From positions 1 through 30,361 of the forward strand of contig CAYUAC010000008.1 in assembly GCA_964442515.1 (NCBI GenBank): 30,361 nt of DNA, read 5' to 3'. Origin of the DNA: TCS-49 sp964442515 (lineage in GTDB: Bacteria > Campylobacterota > Campylobacteria > Campylobacterales > Sulfurovaceae). The position numbers and the translations under genes were made by a program. Below, piece by piece: positions 1 through 6,588 of this stretch. Below the pieces are notes generated by a model that was not told the origin of the DNA, made no database searches, and was given only the letters and a program-made list of their open reading frames with translations. The number at the start of each line of letters is the position of its first letter. The stretch's first letter is position 1.

Positions 1-54
1 AACCCGCGACCCCGACCATGGCAAGGTCGTGCTCTAACTCTGAGCTACTCCCGC
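1..54 (-). tRNA. tRNA-Gly (anticodon GCC), 3' part cut off by the window edge
   Basis: Read on the minus strand from base 54, the sequence gives an acceptor 5' strand GCGGGAG, TA, a D-arm GCTC-AGAGTTA-GAGC, an anticodon stem CGACC/GGTCG with loop TTGCCAT (anticodon GCC), a variable segment GGGTC and the start of the T-arm, GCGGGTT. This matches bacterial tRNA-Gly(GCC). The T-loop, the acceptor 3' strand and CCA lie outside the window. Two positions look unusual. The D-loop reads AGAGTTA, where AGAGGTA would be expected, so G19 appears to be T. The anticodon loop ends in T38, where A38 is usual for Gly. The call as tRNA-Gly is firm; whether these changes matter cannot be judged from the partial gene. 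Confidence 0.93.
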
Positions 55-72
55 AAGTGCTGATGAGTTGAA

Positions 73-78
73 ATTATA
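73..78 (-). promoter_or_regulatory. -10 element of the tRNA-Gly promoter
   Basis: On the minus strand a perfect TATAAT lies 18 bases before the first tRNA base (54), which puts the transcription start near base 66. There is no good -35 hexamer 17 bases upstream; the region 79-105 is simply A/T-rich, as is common for sigma-70 promoters in Campylobacterota. Inferred from sequence only. Confidence 0.55.
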
Positions 79-100
79 TACAAATAAACTTAAGATAAAA

Positions 101-123
101 TAAATCCACAGCCAAAACGGCTG
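101..123 (-). terminator. Weak intrinsic terminator after the DUF493 gene
   Basis: On the minus strand a hairpin CAGCC-GTTTT-GGCTG (bases 123-109) is followed by TGGATTTATTTTAT. It starts six bases after the stop codon of the DUF493 gene. The stem has only five pairs and the T tract is interrupted, so termination may be partial. Readthrough would run into the tRNA-Gly on the same strand. Confidence 0.45.
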
Positions 124-128
124 CAAAT

Positions 129-389
129 TTACAAAACCATCTTGATCTCTTCGTGCGTTTTGATCGCGTCAAAGATCGCCGTGCGCTCATCCTCGCTTGT
201 GACAAGCGTTTTCATATTCATACTGATATATTTGCCTTTTTTGGAACTGTTGGAATGGGTCAGTTCATACTCTTTACCTTTGCATACGTTTTCTACGACG
301 CTTTCGATCGTTTCTTTGCTGCCTGCTATGATCTTATACGACCATAAACACGGATACTCTATCTCAGCCTTCTGCCGTAAACACACCAC
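129..389 (-). CDS. DUF493 (YbeD/HP0495-like) small protein
   Basis: A small cytoplasmic protein of the DUF493/YbeD fold, known in this lineage as the HP0495 type. The family has a ferredoxin-like alpha/beta fold and no settled function; a regulatory, ligand-binding role is usually assumed. The family signature is visible as YPCLWSYKIIAG near the start and a C-terminal strand-helix with EIKMVL. The longest frame opens at an ATG ending at base 422, but that start has no ribosome-binding site and overlaps moaC by 59 bases. A perfect AAGGAGG (bases 401-395) sits five bases before a GTG at 389-387, so I place the start there, giving 86 residues and a 26-base overlap with moaC. Translation is probably coupled to moaC. 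A second GTG directly follows and could also serve. Confidence 0.8.
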   Translation of the reverse strand: MVCLRQKAEIEYPCLWSYKIIAGSKETIESVVENVCKGKEYELTHSNSSKKGKYISMNMKTLVTSEDERTAIFDAIKTHEEIKMVL

Positions 390-840
390 TTTTGCCTCCT
401 TCTTTTCGCAGTAATCGCACATTGGAAATGACCATGCCTTTATCGATGGCTTTGAGCATATCGTATATGGTTAAAAGCCCGATATTTACGCCCGTCAGCG
501 CTTCCATCTCCACGCCTGTCTGCCCGCTTAACTTTGTCGTTACTTGCAGTTGAAACCCCGGAAGATCGGGTAACTCTTCTACTTCGCAGTTGACTGATGA
601 CAGCATCAAAGGATGACACATCGGGATCAGATCGGGTGTTTTTTTTGCCCCCATGATCGCTGCTGTTACCGCCGTCTGGATCACCGGACCCTTTTTGGCG
701 GTATTGTGTAGCACCGCGTCGTAAGCTTCCTGGCTGACCGTTATCGTGCCTACGGCCGTTGCCAGGCGGCTGCTGTCTTTTTTGCTGCTGACATCGACCA
801 TCTTGGGATTGTCATACTCGTCCAAATGCGTTAAATTCAT
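364..840 (-). CDS. moaC: Cyclic pyranopterin monophosphate synthase MoaC
   Basis: MoaC acts with MoaA in the first step of molybdenum cofactor synthesis, closing the pyranopterin ring to form cyclic pyranopterin monophosphate in the cytoplasm. The 158 residues match the family's usual length. Hallmarks are LIPMCHPL (His of the active site), GVEMEALTG, YDMLKAIDKGM with the catalytic Asp and Lys, and the C-terminal GGKSG. The ATG is preceded by AGGAT at good spacing. It is the first gene of a two-gene minus-strand unit with the DUF493 gene, whose ribosome-binding site lies inside the moaC 3' end. The cofactor is needed by the formate dehydrogenase-like enzyme at 24305-26317, though the genes are far apart. 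Confidence 0.95.
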   Translation of the reverse strand: MNLTHLDEYDNPKMVDVSSKKDSSRLATAVGTITVSQEAYDAVLHNTAKKGPVIQTAVTAAIMGAKKTPDLIPMCHPLMLSSVNCEVEELPDLPGFQLQVTTKLSGQTGVEMEALTGVNIGLLTIYDMLKAIDKGMVISNVRLLRKEGGKSGVFTAEG

Positions 841-925
841 TTTTAATCCTAATATAGATAAGATATAGATTCAATATCCATACAATTTTACCAAAATTTT
901 ACCTCCAACGGATAGAAAGGCAACA
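841..925. promoter_or_regulatory. Divergent promoter region moaC / sdhA
   Basis: This 85-base A/T-rich gap separates the divergent starts of moaC and sdhA and should hold both promoters. For the plus strand, TACAAT at 881-886 is a candidate -10 for sdhA. For the minus strand several TATA-like strings (851-870) precede moaC, none clearly best. A ribosome-binding site AAAGG lies six bases before the sdhA ATG. No regulator palindrome is evident. Confidence 0.4.
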
Positions 926-2407
926 ATGGTTGATGTATTAGTTATAGGAAGCGGGGGAGCGGCGCTCAGCTGTGCCATCGGCGCGCATAAAAAGGGCCTT
1001 CGTGTCTGCATCGCATCCAAAACTCCGCCGACGTGGTCGCAGACTTCACAGGCCCAGGGCGGGATCAATGCCGCAATAAGCGGTACAGACAGCGTACAAA
1101 GCCACATCGATGATACTCTCAAAGCCGGGGGCGGGCTTGCGCAAAAAAGCATGGTAACAAAGCTGTGTGAAGAGGCCGGAGAGAGTATAGCGTGGCTGGA
1201 TGGTCTTGGCGTACCCTTTGACAAAACCGATACCGCGCAGTTTGCGCAGCGTTCCCTGGGCGGTGCAAGCCATAAGCGGGCACTGTATTCGCAGGATTTT
1301 ACCGGGTTGAAGATCATGCATACCCTGTTTGCAAACGCAGCCCCGATAGAGCGCTTTGACAACTATTTTCTCGCCCAGTTGCTGGTCAAAGAAGGCACCT
1401 GTTACGGCGCACTTTTCCTGGATACGGACAATGATACGTTTGAAACCATCCGGGCAAAACAGGTCGTACTGGCTACGGGCGGTTGTGGTTCCATGTACCA
1501 CGGATACAGCACCAATTCGGTTTTTGCCACCGGCGACGGTATCGCTTGCGCGCTTCAGGCCGGATGCAGGCTGCGTAATATGGAGATGGTACAGTTTCAT
1601 CCCACCGCGCTGAAAACCAGCAAAACCCTCATCAGCGAAAGTGCCAGAGGAGAGGGCGGGTATCTGATCAATGATAAAAACGAACGTTTTACCGATGAAC
1701 TGCGGCCAAGAGATGAGGTTGCCAGAGCGATTGCCAAACAGCTGCAAGAGGGCAGGGAAGTGTTTTTAGATATCAGACACCTTGGCAAGGATGTGATTGA
1801 AAACCTGATGCCCCAGGAGTACAGACTGGCAAAATTTTACGAGGGCGTGGATGCTGAAAAAGAACCCATCCCCATTACTCCAGCAGCCCATTACAGCATG
1901 GGCGGAATTGCGGTGGACGAGGATTTTGCCACGGACGTCAAAGCTCTCTATGCCCTGGGTGAGTGCAGTGAGGCAGGTGTTCACGGGGCAAACCGTCTTG
2001 GGGGTAACTCCCTGCTGGAAGTCGTTACCTTCGGGCGTCTGCTGGGAGAGAGTCTGGAAGATAAGGGGCAGAAAAAAAGCGTGGATTTTGACACTGAAGC
2101 GATGGTGGATTCAATCTTGAACAGGTTTGGGGGAAAGCCCCAAAATTCACCTCTGAAAGTAAAAAAAAGCCTGGGGGCACTGATGTTTGAAAACGTCGGT
2201 GTGTTTAAAACACAGACGAAGCTGCGCCAAGCCCAAAAACAGCTTCCCCGACTGGCAACACAACTGCTAGAATGCAGAGCCCAAAGCTACTTTGCCATCA
2301 GCAAAATTTTAGAAGCCCAAAACCTCCTGCTTCTGGCAGAACAGGTGATTAAAGCCGCAGCCAGCCGCGAGGAAAACACCGGAGCCCATTACAAGGAGGC
2401 CACATGA
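926..2407 (+). CDS. sdhA: Succinate dehydrogenase/fumarate reductase flavoprotein subunit, non-covalent FAD type
   Basis: FAD-containing catalytic subunit interconverting succinate and fumarate, passing electrons to the adjacent SdhB. Visible features: the dinucleotide-binding GSGGAALS at residues 8-15, SQAQGGINAA at 41-50, QFHPT (His225), GEGG (Glu243), PRD (active-site Arg262), HYSMGGI (His322) and GANRLGGNS (Arg357). GANRLGGNS is typical of SDH/FRD; L-aspartate oxidase NadB usually has GANRLASNS. Two oddities. The histidine that binds FAD covalently in E. coli SdhA (in SHTVSAQGG) is Gln39 here. The protein is 493 residues, ending right after the RGAHY-like C-terminal element, whereas SdhA/FrdA usually reach 570-660. 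Both traits recall NadB and soluble fumarate reductases. The stop overlaps the sdhB start (ATGA). No membrane-anchor gene follows. Confidence 0.82.
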   Translation: MVDVLVIGSGGAALSCAIGAHKKGLRVCIASKTPPTWSQTSQAQGGINAAISGTDSVQSHIDDTLKAGGGLAQKSMVTKLCEEAGESIAWLDGLGVPFDKTDTAQFAQRSLGGASHKRALYSQDFTGLKIMHTLFANAAPIERFDNYFLAQLLVKEGTCYGALFLDTDNDTFETIRAKQVVLATGGCGSMYHGYSTNSVFATGDGIACALQAGCRLRNMEMVQFHPTALKTSKTLISESARGEGGYLINDKNERFTDELRPRDEVARAIAKQLQEGREVFLDIRHLGKDVIENLMPQEYRLAKFYEGVDAEKEPIPITPAAHYSMGGIAVDEDFATDVKALYALGECSEAGVHGANRLGGNSLLEVVTFGRLLGESLEDKGQKKSVDFDTEAMVDSILNRFGGKPQNSPLKVKKSLGALMFENVGVFKTQTKLRQAQKQLPRLATQLLECRAQSYFAISKILEAQNLLLLAEQVIKAAASREENTGAHYKEAT

Positions 2408-3072
2408 GAAGTGTTACGATACAAACTCCGCAAGAAACAAAAACCTATACCGTCGATGATTCCTGCATCACGCTTATGGACGCGTTTGAAGATATCAGCC
2501 AAAACCATGATCCGGGTTTTGAGTATGACTGCGGCTGCAAAAGCGGCGTATGCGGCAGCTGCGCTGTCAGAGCCGATGAGAGGGAAGTATTGGCGTGTTC
2601 GCATAAGCTGCGACAAACCCAGACAGTTACTCCCCTGCGCTTTTGCAGGCAAGTCAGGGATTTACGTGTCAAGCGTAATTATGATACACTTAAAAATGCG
2701 TATATTCATCAGCCAAGCGGCAAACAGGCGGCAAAAAGCGATGTAGACCCGATCATGCGCCAAAGCGATTGTATTTTATGCGCCAGCTGCTACAGCGCGT
2801 GTCCGGTATTTGAGGTTATGCCCGGTTTTCTGGGACCCTTTGCCCTGACAAAAGAGTATATGCACAGTGTTGATGTTAAAGAAGCCGACCAAAAAAGTCA
2901 TATCGATTTCGTGCAAACTGAGGGCATATGGGATTGTACGCTGTGCGGGGAGTGCACGCTGGTCTGTCCGCAGGGAATCGACAGTAAAAGCGATATTATA
3001 AAGCTGCGCGAAAAAAGCGTGCAGTACGGTTACAGCGATCCCAACTTTCAAACAATGAATTTTGGATTTTAA
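2404..3072 (+). CDS. sdhB: Succinate dehydrogenase/fumarate reductase iron-sulfur subunit with four-Cys third cluster site
   Basis: Electron-transfer subunit partnered with the flavoprotein upstream (4-base ATGA overlap). In order: a plant-type [2Fe-2S] site C45-x4-C50-x2-C53-x11-C65, a first ferredoxin-like motif C123/C126/C129/C133-P, and a second motif C178/C181/C184/C188-P. In E. coli SdhB and FrdB the residue matching C181 is Ile or Val and the site holds [3Fe-4S]; the extra Cys here predicts a second [4Fe-4S], as in type E enzymes of Sulfolobus and some Campylobacterota. Type E enzymes use an SdhE/CCG-domain partner, but no such gene, nor an SdhC/D anchor, is adjacent. The 222 residues are slightly short for the family. 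The pair may be soluble or use a partner encoded elsewhere. Confidence 0.85.
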   Translation: MRSVTIQTPQETKTYTVDDSCITLMDAFEDISQNHDPGFEYDCGCKSGVCGSCAVRADEREVLACSHKLRQTQTVTPLRFCRQVRDLRVKRNYDTLKNAYIHQPSGKQAAKSDVDPIMRQSDCILCASCYSACPVFEVMPGFLGPFALTKEYMHSVDVKEADQKSHIDFVQTEGIWDCTLCGECTLVCPQGIDSKSDIIKLREKSVQYGYSDPNFQTMNFGF

Positions 3073-3084
3073 AGGAGAAAAACG

Positions 3085-3702
3085 ATGGTAGAAAAACAAA
3101 CAATTTTAGACGCGTTTTATTTCAGACATGCCTGCAAAGTTTTTGACCAAAACAAAAAGATTCCAAGTCAAGATATGGAGTTTTTATTTGAGTGTGCGAG
3201 GCTGAGCCCGACCTCTTTTGGAATGGAACACCACCGTATGCTGCATGTACAGGATGAAAGCATCCGCCAAAAACTCAAACCCGCCTGCTGGGATCAAAAC
3301 CAGATCACCACCTGCAGCGATCTGGTCGTTTTCAAAGCCATCACTGAAGATGTGAAACCAGACAGTGCGTACGTACGGCAGATGTTTGAGCGAAAAAACC
3401 TGGGGGAGGAGGCGACCCGGGCGTATCTCAAACGATACGAACACTTTTTAAGCGACAAGGATGTCGAGTGCTGGGCGACCAAGCAGTGCTATATCACCCT
3501 GGCAAACATGATGACCGCCGCGGCGATGCGTGAAATCGACAGCTGCGCAATTGAGGGCTTTGAAACCAAAGAGGTAGAAGATATTTTAAATATTGATACT
3601 TCCAGGGAACGAGTCGCGATGATCGGGGCTTTTGGCTACAGGGTAGATGAACAGCCCAAAAAATACAGATTGAACAAAGATGAACTTATTACAAAGATGT
3701 AG
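3085..3702 (+). CDS. Nitroreductase family FMN flavoprotein
   Basis: A probable NAD(P)H-dependent FMN oxidoreductase of the nitroreductase fold, 205 residues, cytoplasmic. The N-terminal FMN-phosphate binding motif reads FYFRHACKVF, the FMN-contacting ARLSPTSFGMEHH follows near residues 39-51, and an AIEGF segment near residue 157 fits the conserved region before the last strand. The true substrate cannot be told from sequence; family members reduce quinones, flavins or nitro compounds. The start is supported by AAAGGAG eight bases upstream. It lies 12 bases after sdhB and 3 bases before the diguanylate cyclase gene, so it probably belongs to the same transcript. A functional tie to SdhAB is only suggested by position. 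Confidence 0.85.
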   Translation: MVEKQTILDAFYFRHACKVFDQNKKIPSQDMEFLFECARLSPTSFGMEHHRMLHVQDESIRQKLKPACWDQNQITTCSDLVVFKAITEDVKPDSAYVRQMFERKNLGEEATRAYLKRYEHFLSDKDVECWATKQCYITLANMMTAAAMREIDSCAIEGFETKEVEDILNIDTSRERVAMIGAFGYRVDEQPKKYRLNKDELITKM

Positions 3703-3705
3703 ATT

Positions 3706-5589
3706 ATGAAAAAAGACAGATACCGAAAACTCAAAGTCAAGCTTTTATTTCTTATTGCGTTGGTCTTTGTTGTTTTGGTATCTGTGGTTAATTTTTTAGA
3801 AAACAAAAAAACCAAACGCGAACTGGAACAGAAGATAGAACTCAAAAGCGCTTTTGTCAAACAAGTTTATGATAATATTCTTTCCAACTACAGATCCACG
3901 CTCAATCAAAAAGCCTCAGAAATCATCAATAAACAAACGGTCATAGAGCGTTTTGCCAATCGTGACCGTCAGGCGCTGCGGGAGTTGACCCTGCCCGTTT
4001 TTGAAAAGATGAGCAAAACTATGGACGGGTTTTCCATCATGCATTTTCACCTGCCGGGAGGCGAATCCTTTCTGCGCCTGCACGCTTTGGAAAGCTACGG
4101 GGATGATCTCAGCGACATACGGGCCATGATTCAGGCCGTTCACGCCAAAAAGAAACCCACTTTCGGTTTTGAAATGGGTAAATTTGACGACAGTTTTCTC
4201 ACCTACAGGGTTGCACGTCCCGTTTTTGACAAGCAGGGCAGTTATCTGGGGGCGTTTGAAATGGGGGTCAATTCTCAGGCGATTGTCAACACGATCAAAG
4301 ATATTTTTTCAAGGATTGACGCGCAAAGCGCGTTTTTCGTGCAAAAAGATAAACTGCGCTATTCCCTGACACTGCCGCATGTACAACATAAAAAAAACCA
4401 ATTCCTGCTGGCGTCTGAAACACCGGCATTTAAAGACAAGAAAGTCAAGGTGATCTTTGATTCGACCAACCAGCGCCTGGAAACAGTTGAGGGGATTTTT
4501 CAATTTCGTTTGTACGAGGATTTCGTAAAAAACTTTACCGGCGATTCGATCGGCGTATTTGCCCTGCAGTATGACATTACAGCCGATATGGCAAACTATA
4601 AGCGCTATATTCTGCAGCTGCTGGTGTTTTCAATAGGGGTAATGATGATCGTGCTGGCCGTTGTCAACTACGGCTTTAACTACTATCTGCACCGTATCGA
4701 AAGCGAACACCGCCTTTTTGTGGCCGAACATGAAAAAGCCCAGCTGATTTTGGATTCCCAAAACAACCTGGTCGTGCTGGTCGATAACGGTGTCCCGCTT
4801 TTGGCCAACAAGTCTTTTCTGCGGTTTTTTCGAGTTGATTCTATCAAAGAGTTCAATAAAAAGCATGGTTCGTTGGTGTCGCTTTTTATTCCTAAAGAGG
4901 GCTTTTTTGCTTTAGAAAATGACACCGATCCAAAGCAATGGGTGCGTAAACTCAAAGATTTGCCGCTGCATCAAAGAAAGGTCGCGATCCAAAACGGCGG
5001 CAGTGAAGTGATTTTTGATATTGAAATCAGCGAGTATGAGGGGAAGGATAATCTGTACGTGCTGACCTTTGATGATATCACTCAACTGATGAATAAACAT
5101 GAGGAACTTTCAAAAAGGGTGTATCTTGATTCACTTACATCTATTTATAACCGCCGCTATTTTGAAAAAGTCAGTGATAATATCTTTGCGAAGGTCAAAA
5201 AGGGCGTTACGTACGGGGTGTTGCTATTTGATATTGATAAATTCAAAGATGTCAATGACACCTACGGACACAATTTCGGCGATGACGTTCTTAAAGTCAT
5301 CGCAAGTACGGTATCACGATCGCTTCGCAGCGAGGACATCTTTGTACGCTGGGGAGGAGAAGAGTTTGTCGTTATCCTGCCTAGCAGCAGTGAAAAAGCA
5401 AGCGTTACCGTTGCCGAAAAGTTGCGGGAACGAATCAAAGAGCAAAAAATAGGCGATATACATATTACCTGCAGTTTTGGCGTCACGGTAATCAAAGAAG
5501 ATGACAATAAAAAAAGTGTTATAGAAAGAGTGGATAAAGCGATGTATGCGGCTAAAAAAGAGGGAAGGGACAGAGTGGTGTATCTGTAG
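3706..5589 (+). CDS. Membrane diguanylate cyclase: periplasmic Cache sensor, PAS, GGDEF
   Basis: Predicted to make cyclic di-GMP from GTP in response to an extracytoplasmic signal. Order of parts in 627 residues: short basic N-terminus; membrane helix about 11-31; periplasmic region about 45-295 with a double-Cache-like pattern (FLRLHALESYGDDL, then LTYRVARPVF and GSYLGAFEMGV); second helix about 301-328; PAS-like domain about 345-460; GGDEF domain about 465-627. The catalytic motif is GGEEF at 550-554, so the cyclase should be active. The product-inhibition site RxxD is present as R541-S-E-D544, five residues before it. No EAL domain. It starts three bases after the nitroreductase stop with only a weak ribosome-binding site, suggesting translational coupling. 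The ligand is not predictable. A hairpin ends the unit. Confidence 0.93.
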   Translation: MKKDRYRKLKVKLLFLIALVFVVLVSVVNFLENKKTKRELEQKIELKSAFVKQVYDNILSNYRSTLNQKASEIINKQTVIERFANRDRQALRELTLPVFEKMSKTMDGFSIMHFHLPGGESFLRLHALESYGDDLSDIRAMIQAVHAKKKPTFGFEMGKFDDSFLTYRVARPVFDKQGSYLGAFEMGVNSQAIVNTIKDIFSRIDAQSAFFVQKDKLRYSLTLPHVQHKKNQFLLASETPAFKDKKVKVIFDSTNQRLETVEGIFQFRLYEDFVKNFTGDSIGVFALQYDITADMANYKRYILQLLVFSIGVMMIVLAVVNYGFNYYLHRIESEHRLFVAEHEKAQLILDSQNNLVVLVDNGVPLLANKSFLRFFRVDSIKEFNKKHGSLVSLFIPKEGFFALENDTDPKQWVRKLKDLPLHQRKVAIQNGGSEVIFDIEISEYEGKDNLYVLTFDDITQLMNKHEELSKRVYLDSLTSIYNRRYFEKVSDNIFAKVKKGVTYGVLLFDIDKFKDVNDTYGHNFGDDVLKVIASTVSRSLRSEDIFVRWGGEEFVVILPSSSEKASVTVAEKLRERIKEQKIGDIHITCSFGVTVIKEDDNKKSVIERVDKAMYAAKKEGRDRVVYL

Positions 5590-5590
5590 A

Positions 5591-5618
5591 CAAAGAAGAG
5601 AAAAAAATCTCTTCTTTG
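5591..5618. terminator. Hairpin between the convergent diguanylate cyclase and porB genes
   Basis: CAAAGAAGAGA (5591-5601) pairs perfectly with TCTCTTCTTTG (5608-5618) around a six-A loop. The 11-pair stem starts one base after the cyclase stop codon and ends six bases before the porB stop on the other strand, so it probably serves both. It is A/T-rich, and the following CATCTTTT on the plus strand is only a modest T tract. Confidence 0.65.
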
Positions 5619-5624
5619 CATCTT

Positions 5625-6575
5625 TTAAACGCCTGCTTCTTCTCTTCTTTGCAGGTATTCCCAGCGTGCGTCCACATCTTTTTGCCACTGTTTGATGACA
5701 TGTTCGTTTTCGGGTTTAAACAGGTGCTTAAAGCGGCCCTGAATTCCCAGATAATCACGAACGGGCAGAACGTTTTTGGGTCTGTAAGTGATGTTGAGCT
5801 GATGGCCGTCAATGATCTCATACAATGGAAAGACAAGACTGTCAACGGCGACGTCGCTGACGCTGATAGTGTCTTTTGGATCAAATTTCCACTCAGTCGT
5901 ACACGCACTCATCGCGTTGATAAAGCACGGTCCTTCGGTTTCAAGTGATTTTTGCAGCTTTTTGACCATATCTTTCCACTTGTTTGGCGCCACCTGCGCG
6001 ACATAGGGTGCGCCGTGGGCACCCATAATACCGACGATATCTTTTTTCATCTTCTTCTCGCCGTAGCTGACCCGTCCTGCGGGGGAAGTGGTCGTACTTG
6101 CGCCAATGGGCGTCGAAGAACTTCTCTGGCCGCCGGTGTTTGCGTACACTTCGTTGTCAAGGCAGATATAGGTAAAATCATGGCCCCGCTCAACCGCGCC
6201 GCTTAAAAATTGAAAGCCGATATCATACGTCGCGCCGTCACCGCCGAAAGCGACAAATTTTACGGGCGCGTCGGGGTTTGGCAGTGTGCCTTTTCTTTTC
6301 TTGGCGTTATACATTGCTTCGGCGCCCGCAATGGAAGTCGCTGCATTTTCAAAGCCGATGTGGATCCAGGAGCTGTCCCATGACGTGTAAGGATACACCG
6401 CTGTTGAAACTTCCAGGCAGCCCGTGGTTGTCGATAATACCAGATTGTCCTCGGTGCAGTTCATCAACTCTCTGACAATCATAGAGTGAGCGCAGCCCGG
6501 ACATAATAGGTGAGCACCCTCAAATCGTTCGTTAGCCGTTGAAAACTGCTTTAGGTTTTTAATTGTTTTACTCAT
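5625..6575 (-). CDS. porB: Pyruvate:ferredoxin oxidoreductase, beta subunit PorB
   Basis: Thiamine diphosphate-binding subunit of the four-subunit POR, which interconverts pyruvate and acetyl-CoA plus CO2 with ferredoxin or flavodoxin. In 316 residues: the cluster-binding CPGC (Cys25, Cys28), a further Cys in TTGCLEV and one in SACTTEW, and the ThDP/Mg motif GGDGATYDIGFQFL running to LDNEVYANTGGQ. The length and motifs match Helicobacter and Campylobacter PorB. It is the last gene of porCDAB, 13 bases after porA, with AGGAG before the ATG. In carbon-fixing Campylobacterota POR works in the carboxylating direction after the reductive TCA cycle; in heterotrophs it oxidises pyruvate. The window does not decide which. 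Confidence 0.96.
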   Translation of the reverse strand: MSKTIKNLKQFSTANERFEGAHLLCPGCAHSMIVRELMNCTEDNLVLSTTTGCLEVSTAVYPYTSWDSSWIHIGFENAATSIAGAEAMYNAKKRKGTLPNPDAPVKFVAFGGDGATYDIGFQFLSGAVERGHDFTYICLDNEVYANTGGQRSSSTPIGASTTTSPAGRVSYGEKKMKKDIVGIMGAHGAPYVAQVAPNKWKDMVKKLQKSLETEGPCFINAMSACTTEWKFDPKDTISVSDVAVDSLVFPLYEIIDGHQLNITYRPKNVLPVRDYLGIQGRFKHLFKPENEHVIKQWQKDVDARWEYLQRREEAGV

Positions 6576-6588
6576 TTTTGCTCTCCTA

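Noticed and set aside
1046..1747. A 233-codon open frame antisense to sdhA
   Set aside because: Shadow of the flavoprotein gene; no recognisable motif and no ribosome-binding site.
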